In this document: one piece after another, positions 56,240 to 64,000 of the stretch
Numbering within the stretch: the first letter of the stretch is position 1
How the letters are laid out: each line of letters begins with the position of its first letter
Assembly: GCA_033675545.1 (NCBI GenBank)
Contig: JAWDGP010003856.1
Span: 216,001-280,000, forward strand
From: Elysia crispata
Lineage: Eukaryota > Mollusca > Gastropoda > Plakobranchidae
Direction of reading: 5' to 3'
DNA length: 64,000 bases
The notes under the pieces: model-generated
Told to the model about the DNA's origin: nothing
Databases searched by the model: none
Seen by the model: only the letters and a program-made list of their open reading frames with translations
Program-made: the position numbers and the translations under genes

Positions 56240-57632
56240 GTATCATGGTTTTTCTTTCGTTTTACTTGGCAAGATTCTGACTGTTTTATCCGAACTATAG
56301 TTTATCGTACTGGACTAGCATGTTGACAAAATTAGAGAAAAAAGTGTCCACAGGATCTGCAATGACCACTCAATGGATGATAATTAATAATACGCACAAG
56401 AATAATATCATAAGACTTACGACTGTGTTAGGTCTATTCGTGTGCAACATGAATGCTTGTTGAATTTATAACTAGAACATGAGACTAATACATTGAGAAT
56501 TAAACATTTTGTCTGTTCCATATAACGTGTTTCTTGTGAATACAATCTTTTTCATGGTTGTTAGTTTGTAAATTGAAAGGTTCCCGTGGAGCAAAATGTA
56601 GAATTATTGAAGGTACAGAAAGTGTTTAAAAAGTTTCTAGTGGAATCGCTTAGTCTCCCTATCACATGCTCCTCGTTCAATTTAGATAAATAACGACAAT
56701 GCGCGAGAGCGGTATGTGTGTGTGTGTGAGTTTTGTTTTTGTTTTTTTTTTTGGGGGGGGAGGGCAGAGGGAGAAGGTCACTTAGGTTGATAGATGCATA
56801 GGTATATGGATGAATGAATACAATCATACAAATGGAAAGTGGAACTCATCAAAACAGTGTTGCCTTAAGAAATGAAAACAAATAAAAATTTAGATTCTTT
56901 GGATTTTTCTGTCCGCTGTATGCCTGTCTGCATGACTGTGTCTGTGTTTTAATACGACTGTCTGTTTATTTTTCTTCCTTCTCTCCCTCTTGCTCTCCCT
57001 TTCTATCTCTCTATCTCTTTATTTTCAATGAAGAACAATTGAGAGAGATGAGCTTGGACTTTTCTAATACTGCAATTCTTGAGAACAGCTAAATAGCTGA
57101 ACGAACTTAACTTCTCACAGGGCAAACGAATGACGGTTATAAAAGTGACATCCTCATTTCCTACTCAACAAAGCTACGCGTGTCGTATGAGATGGCGTGT
57201 TTGTTGGACAGCTCTCAAATTTTCTATTTCTGTGTTTTCCCGTCTTCCTTCTATTCACTTGTCTGGGGTCATATAAAAGTTTATGATCGCTTATGTCATT
57301 TTTACGTCCTCATCAATCATAATCACTTGTATCTTATGATCGCCAAATATCGCTTCGTCTGTTGAATCTCTAACATAATTGTATGATTGCATTATTTTTA
57401 TCCAATGAGTTCTTTCAGTCAAACAAGTTTGATGTATAATGTGTAGAGGCGCATTGGGATAAACGTTCCATTGAAACCATAAAAATGAATGTTTCTTCCA
57501 AAAGTGGAGCATATGTACAACAGCGGTATAATGCTTTAGAGTTTGGGTCGGTAAAGAGCTGGACACTTCTATTTCCTCCCATTTCTTTGACCTCACTCTC
57601 GCCGTACTTTTCTCATCAGCCTGTCATGGATG

Positions 57633-57695
<63 letters not shown>

Positions 57696-60200
57696 CGTTT
57701 TGTCCTGGGCGTTTTAATGTTCAAAATAAATTATGGGATTTTTTTTTACTAAACGGACCACCCCAAAGGTAGAGGAAGACTTCCATTTTGTTTCAGCTTC
57801 ATTGTCATTTTTGTCAAATCTTAACAACTGATTATTCTTTCAAGTGAAAGAAGATCAGCAGTTAGAGAACCTTCAATTTAATATGTAAAGTCTTAGTTCT
57901 GCAACATTCTGAAAAGACAAATCTGGGTTAAATAAAACTAAAAACTATCGTTGTCAAATAGTTTCTTGGAAAATACTTGACCCAATAATACCGCCAAAGA
58001 ATGCAAAAATAATACATTTTAAGGGAAGAGGCTGTTTCAAAGCAAATTTTATCAAACTGGCTGTCCGGCAGCTTTGGAGAGAAAAAAAATGTGTTTAAAA
58101 TCTTGACATATTTTTGGTGAAACTGTTCAAAAATATCAGTGACTATCAAAAAAAAATAAAAACACCGCAAATGTTCATAATGATTTCACATTACTCTGGT
58201 TTCACTTTGTATTTTATAATCTTTGAAATTCATTTTCTCAAAGCAACTGATCTCGTAAAAAGAATAAAAAAAAAACACACATGATTGCTAATATTCATTA
58301 AAACAATACAAGAAATTTTCACAGATAGCTTTTTATAACTCCTGAAAAAATATGCCAAAGTAATAAACATGATTCTTTTGGCTGGTACTCACAATGATAC
58401 GATTTTCTGAAGAAAAAAAAATAAAGAGAATTAGAAATTGTACCGGTATTGCCTTTATCCAGCAATATTGTTTTACGAGCTAGAAAAAAAATTAAGAGAC
58501 TACTGCATGAGTCAAAGAAAAAAACAACACAGTTTTGAAATTAAAGTAAATGAATATAAACTATTTAAGAAATTGGAGATGAAGTTTTTATCACCCATGT
58601 CGGCTGGTTTAGAGAGATTACCTTTTAGGACGGTTTATTCCAGTAAATAATGATGAAAGAGTGTGGGTAAAGAATGAAAATTGAACCCTCACACCAAGCC
58701 ATAAGGCACCTCGATCTTGGTACTTTCAGTTTTGTTTTTTGTTGTTGTTTTTTTTTCGTTTAATTTTCTTCTTCTTCTTTTTTTTTGTTTTTTGTTTATT
58801 TGAGTTTTTTTGTTAGGTTTGTTTGTTGTTTTTGGTTTGTTTTTTAGGGGGTCGGTAATTTGTAGATAAGATTAATAGAAATAAAAGCTGTTCAAATGCT
58901 ACATCGTAAAATGAAGGGTATCCACTTCCATTTCATCATGTAAGCATACAGGAAAACAAGATGTCATGAAAATTAAATTAAGTCTAAAATGTTTGGTTAG
59001 TTTCGGCTATGGGCATTTTTTTTCCTTTCTCTTTCATAACTGCAATGTTATTGCTTAAAATGCAGAACTGACCTACGGGTTGAAAGAATTCTGCATGGGA
59101 AATTTTGCTATGAATTATCCAATCTCACATTCTGCTGCCATAAATAGTTCTAATTACATGTTTCAAACTTATACCATTTACTATAACAAACACGAATTTG
59201 CATGAAATTTTTTTCCAAAAGCAAAGAAAAGAAGTCTATGTCACAAGGATTTAAAAAGAAACATAAATGATGATTTATAAAAAAAAAAAAAAAAAAAAAG
59301 TAATATTACAAACTTTCCAAATAATTCTGCAATTTTCTATAGTTTGTAAAGATTCTTTTAAGCAACAATTAGAAGGCTATGTATGTCAGCAACATGTTGT
59401 CTTAATGGAGGACTTCGCGGGAATTCATATCAGCCAGCCTATTTTATGTTTCATGACATTGCATGTTTAAAAGAATCTTCTTTGGATAGAATTAGATTCA
59501 CGAAAATTCAGGCTATTCTATAGAAATTTTAAATTTGAGCAGATTTTCAAAAAGCAATTACATAAAGCAGATTTGCATCCCGACTTTCTTCATTGCTATT
59601 CCGCATAGGATCCACTGTGTCTTTTAATTAATAACTGGCATCATCGTGCTTCCTATGTGTCGTTTGCAATACAGAGACAGACCCGTATTTTGTCGGCTGT
59701 TTTCTACCTCCTTAATGACGTCCTGTAGACACGCCTGTCTGCTATGATAAAAACTATTTCCTCCCTAACAAATTAAATTAAAGGCCAGTACATTGTTGAC
59801 ACAATGGAACAAAACATCCTTATCTGATCTTAGGTTGATTTATATTTTACCAAAGAAATTATATCTATGGTTTAGAATATCAGTTCCTTTATTTAAGTAG
59901 TACCTTTAAACTGTTTGCCATTATCTTAAGTCTCCAGAGGTTCTATAAAGCGAGCGTTTTGAGCTTCATCAACTGAATTGTGTGAAACGCGAGTGCCGCA
60001 AAATCCACAACCAGATCCTTCTGAATCCTAAAATCCCACTTCGCCAAGAGAGATAACTGTGAAAAATGTAATTTAGCGGCCATAACTACCACAGGCTTAC
60101 AGTGCTACAAACTGAAAAAAAAATATTGAATTATCTTGAAAATAATTGTTTGGTTCTTATTTCTATGATGCCCTTATCTAGTTCATGAAGTAAGAAACCT
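56240..60200. other. spacer between lipase and PIGB, no gene recognised
   Basis: No coding signature. It contains a T/G-rich low-complexity stretch at 58730-58850, an A run near 59279-59300 and the AT tract listed separately. Confidence 0.55.
57639..57692. repeat. (AT)n microsatellite
   Basis: About 27 AT dinucleotides. Confidence 0.96.
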
Positions 60201-60214
60201 ATGGTTAAGCCTAG

Positions 60215-60475
60215 TTCACATCAATATAGATCTAGATTTATATTTCCAGACTAAACAAAGATTAAATCTATCTAATCTAGATCTAGATTAGAATGATTTA
60301 TAAGAATCTAGCCTAGATCTAGAAATCTAGATCTAGACCTAAATCTAGAATCTAGATCTAGACTATATCTATCGTAGGTTCTAGATTTCATCTAAAGTTT
60401 GGCTAAGGTTGAGACATTTTTGTACATTATTAAATCAAGATTGATCTAAATCTAGATCTATATCATGATCTACAC
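60215..60475. repeat. TCTAGA-rich degenerate repeat
   Basis: Many overlapping copies of ATCTAGA and TAGATCTAGA, a self-complementary motif, with AT-rich spacers. Both strands read alike. Confidence 0.85.
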
Positions 60476-60756
60476 CAAAGATTTTTTGGTAAAATGGCAG
60501 ATATGGGCCCACCTCACCTTCACAATTCAATGCTTCCCGACCAAATCTAATCTTGTAGTTTAATGAGATTTTAGAGCAACACAAAAATGTTTCTATCTTG
60601 AAAAGTATTTATTTGCGACAAATAAAACCTTCATAATATATATTCGGGTTCAGCATATCAAATTCATTAAGAAAAATACAATTTTAAAGTTTAGGGCGAG
60701 TTGGGCCGATATCTGCAATAATACCGATTTTTTAACTCCAGCAAAGATTTATCAAA

Positions 60757-60769
60757 CTCTCTCTCTCCC

Positions 60770-60867
<98 letters not shown>

Positions 60868-60885
60868 ACTCTCTCTTTCTTTCAC

Positions 60886-60980
<95 letters not shown>
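60757..60980. repeat. (CT)n microsatellite
   Basis: Two long pure CT blocks (about 60773-60862 and 60889-60980) joined by an impure segment. Confidence 0.96.
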
Positions 60981-60984
<4 letters not shown>

Positions 60985-62591
60985 ATGTCTCCTTTTCTCA
61001 CCCACCCAGTCTTCTTGCATCTTCTTCATCTATCAATCTACATATACAAGTTTGTCCCTTTTCTTTAGTTCTTTAAAATTTTCCTTTTTTTATATTCAGT
61101 TAAATTACACCCAAACCTATACCAACATTCCCTTTATCTTTATTCAGTCATCTTTTAACTGCTGTCTATTGTCTTAGTTTTTCTCAACCTTTAATCCCTT
61201 AGATCACTATAGATACATGGCTTTGAGCTTGTAAAAATCTAAAATTCTCAATCAATTTAATAAGTTTTACAGAAAGTGATCTGCTGCTAATATTATGTAT
61301 TGTAATCTGTTCAGTCCCTAATAGATCACAATTTTAAAAAAGTGAGGATTGCTTTTTGTAGAGGTTTAGTTGAATTGAATTAAAAATCTGTTTCTTAATA
61401 GTTAAACGATATGAGACGTGACTATTGAAAAAAAAAATATTTGCTGCAAACGCTTGAAATCTAGTATATGATAACATTGTATTGATGTATTTAAGGATTT
61501 TAATTCATTAAAAAAATGTAAAATTCCTTTAAGCTTTTTGAAGAAGGCTAATTTTTTTATAATCTCAAAGTGGTATCTGAGCTGAAAATAGTGGAAATGG
61601 AAATTCAAATCTTAAATATCTAATTATAACATTGATAGCTTTCAATTTTCATTGAGATTCATGAAGCTTTTTTTCCGCCAGCTTACATCCCAACAAATAA
61701 AGTAATTGAAACACAGTTGTCTAAAAGCACTGTCACCCAAACACACATCCCTTGGAAAATTTGACTGCTTGATCTATGTGAATATGAAATCAATACACAA
61801 TGTGACAGAAGGGTCCAAACATTGCAACTGTCAAAAGTCATTGAAGAAACCTATATGTCCATGTAAGATACTACCAGAATACACCCACAGAGAACGACTT
61901 AACACTTAAGTTACTTCTGAGATAGATGCTACTATTTTTTTTTTTAAGCCTTTGCCAGGATTTTTATGTCTTTCCTTCAGAAAGACTCATAATATGGCCA
62001 TAAAAGTTAAGGATTATTTAAGTTACAGGACATCTCATGAATTCAAAAAGAGAGACAAAAAGGTTGGGATCAAGTTTTGGTATTATGTATGAAGTTTTGA
62101 TCTATGTGATGACAAAACTATGGAAGAATATCTATCAACTTCATTATTTCTTTAGGCATAATATCTAGGTGAGAAACTAAATAATACAAACAAAAAATAA
62201 ATACTGCAAGATATTGATATAAATACTTGCAAACATGACTATTAAAATTTCAGATTGCAGTTCTTGTTTAAAGCATACTTAGAAGCAATGTTGATAAAGA
62301 GGTTTGTAATTATTCACTTATCAGATTAATGCAACCAACAAGATCTAAAATAAGGTAAAATTTGTGGGTGGTATGTAAAAAAAAGAAAAACTATATACAA
62401 GAAAACTTAACACTTCATGTATGTTATCAGTGATTTTGATTAGCCTTTAAAATCCTTAAAAGGTCACTGTTAATGATGCAAATCAGACTTATTCAATTTT
62501 AGTATTAATTAGTTCAATACTATTAGTTAAACAAAGATCTAATGCCTGTTTGTTCATTTCTCTTTATGTCCTTTAAGCTTCACATTACACA
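60981..62591. other. spacer immediately upstream of PIGB
   Basis: AT-rich, no coding signature. It presumably holds the PIGB promoter and 5' UTR, but I could not identify a start site. Confidence 0.45.
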
Positions 62592-62765
62592 ATGACCAAA
62601 GAAAGCAAGACTGTGTCAACAATTCGGAGAAGGAAAGGCAAAGAGCTTGCTCTTGCTCTTCAAAAAATCAAAGAAGAAAATGTGCCTTTACCTCCAGCTC
62701 CTGTCATTGCTAGTGATTCAGAGATTCAAGCAGCAGAAGCAGAGGAAAAGTGTCGTATGTTTGAT
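62592..62765 (+). CDS. PIGB: PIGB exon 1
   Basis: Starts MTKESKTVSTIRRRKGK. The ATG is the first in this frame after an upstream acceptor-like CCTTTAAG, so an untranslated exon is possible. It ends EEKCRMFD. Confidence 0.78.
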
Positions 62766-63711
62766 GTGAGTTACCAAACTTTGTTACTTTTAAAGTATTT
62801 TGAAGCTTAATTTTTCAAACTGGGCATAGTTGTGCAATGCAATAGCCTGCAAAATTACATTTTTTTCTTCCAAAGTTATTGCCGCTACATACAAAAAAGC
62901 AGCCAATCCTAAGCACCAATAAAAAAAGAACAATATTTCAAGCATTCTATTTTGGGGAAAATGAGATGGCTATGGCTCTTGTTGATCAACATTGAATGTT
63001 TTGAGTTTTATGCACCTGGAGAAAATTCCCATCTCCCTCCACAGCCTGCTTTTATCTCTAGGTGTACTTCCAATTGCAACCTTAGGTTTGCAGTCCTGAC
63101 CTCAGGTTGGAAGGACACTTGTGAGGATCTTTTCATATCCAAGTTTTCCCAGATTTAAATAAGTTATTCCCCATTTCTTGCCTGTCAAAGCTAATCAGCT
63201 TTGCCTACAAATGCTTGGAATAAAAGCTTTCGTTTTTTAGCTCCATGTTCCTTGGTTTGGAATATAAAAATTTTCCTAAACTTATGTTTTGTTTGTCAAT
63301 GTTAAGGTATTCGATCATTTTTTTGTGCAATTAATTATTTCAGTAAGAGAGAGAGACTATTAGAGAGCTCTTTGCTTTAGATTTTGTTGTCATCAAAGGT
63401 ATAGTCATAATAACATTGAATCATTTTATGTGTGCAAGATTTAATTTAGTCTGTTCAATTGTGAGCAATCCCACTGTAAATATTAATTACTTATATTGTT
63501 TTGATTCATCTGCTTGAACATTTCTCAACTTATTTGATAATGTTATCCAGGTGCTTGGCCTCATCACTCTTCGACGTGTCATGTCTCATACACGCTCCTT
63601 GTTCCTGGCGCTGTTAGCAATCAGATGTGTAAATGCCCTTTTTATACAAACCCACTACGTCCCTGATGAGTACTGGCAATCCTTAGAGGTAGCCCACAAG
63701 ATGGTATTCGG
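62592..63711 (+). CDS. PIGB: PIGB, GPI mannosyltransferase 3 (first two coding exons, continues past the window)
   Basis: The product adds the third mannose to the GPI-anchor precursor in the ER, using dolichol-phosphate-mannose (established for the PIGB/Gpi10 family). Exon 1 is 62592-62765 (58 residues, charged cytosolic N-terminus, donor GAT|GTGAGT, phase 0). Exon 2 is 63551-63711 (phase 0-2, donor GG|GTAAGT). Exon 2 encodes the first membrane segment (SLFLALLAIRCVNALFIQ) and the conserved first luminal loop THYVPDEYWQSLEVAH. The PDEYWQ acidic motif is the family signature of GT-C mannosyltransferases. At least 53 residues of clear family sequence are present; most of the usual 500-550 residues lie outside the window. 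Confidence 0.92.
63551..63711 (+). CDS. PIGB: PIGB exon 2
   Basis: Acceptor TTATCCAG. Contains the first transmembrane helix and the PDEYWQSLEVAHKMVFG luminal loop. Confidence 0.93.
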
Positions 63712-64000
63712 GTAAGTTTTGAGCTAAATGGTAGTGATTTGCTGCAATGTCCACTTACAAAGTATAAGTTTCAATTAATACATATATTGCCTTAGTTATG
63801 ATTATTAATTCAAGTCTGAGAGGAACATTTCAGTGAATGTAAATGAAACCTGTTGTGCAGTGTTCTCGTCTTAAATAAGAAAAGAAATTAGATGCAGTAA
63901 AGTCTTAATGTCTCAAAGCTATTCATCCTGACAAGTAATTTTCTGGTTTGACTATTAAATTATATGGAACAAAAGAATTTTGAACTATTTTAATAAAGAG
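63712..64000 (+). other. PIGB intron 2 (incomplete)
   Basis: Noncoding AT-rich sequence after the exon 2 donor; the next exon is not in the window. Confidence 0.8.

Overview
This is a stretch of an animal nuclear genome: AT-rich, with long introns, GT-AG exon boundaries, very long GA/CT, AT and trinucleotide microsatellites, tRNA-derived SINE-like pieces and one decayed LINE. The domain repertoire (TSP1/SRCR/PAN mosaics, a digestive-type lipase with a PLAT domain) and the repeat style suggest a lophotrochozoan, most likely a gastropod mollusc. That assignment is inference; no species can be named from the sequence alone.

Three protein genes lie head to tail on the + strand. (1) 17643-42650: a 27-exon gene for a modular extracellular protein of about 1511 residues. 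Its order is signal peptide, PAN/apple, EGF-like, two TSP1 repeats, one SRCR domain split over two exons, fifteen TSP1 repeats (one exon each), and a fibrinogen-like module of the contactin-associated-protein (CASPR/neurexin IV) type at the C-terminus. I assembled it by hand from splice sites, and the reading frame holds through all 27 exons. Thirteen consecutive TSP1 exons are each exactly 165 nt with phase 1-1 ends. (2) 48292-56039: a 12-exon pancreatic-type triglyceride lipase of about 510 residues with an intact Ser-Asp-His triad, a full-length lid and a C-terminal PLAT domain. (3) 62592 to beyond 63711: the first two coding exons of PIGB, the third mannosyltransferase of GPI-anchor synthesis, which runs off the window. 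The three are functionally unrelated and there is no operon-like organisation.

Region by region: 1-10967 has no recognisable gene, only microsatellites, a minisatellite, a GC-richer patch and a tRNA-like SINE remnant. 10968-13826 (minus strand) holds a SINE abutting a 5'-truncated, broken non-LTR retrotransposon of the restriction-like-endonuclease type. 13830-17200 is noncoding, ending in a possible 5' untranslated exon of gene 1. 17640-42650 is gene 1. 42651-48291 is a repeat-rich spacer with another SINE-like head, an AT/GA palindrome-like tract and a duplicated 71-bp segment flanking a SINE tail. 48292-56039 is the lipase, with a compound trinucleotide tract of about 600 bp in one intron. 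56040-62591 is spacer with a TCTAGA-rich patch and a long CT tract; PIGB follows.

The most noteworthy item is the TSP1-array/SRCR/CASPR-module protein. I cannot say from sequence alone that the architecture is undescribed, and I assign it no cellular function beyond that of a secreted adhesive or matrix-type protein.
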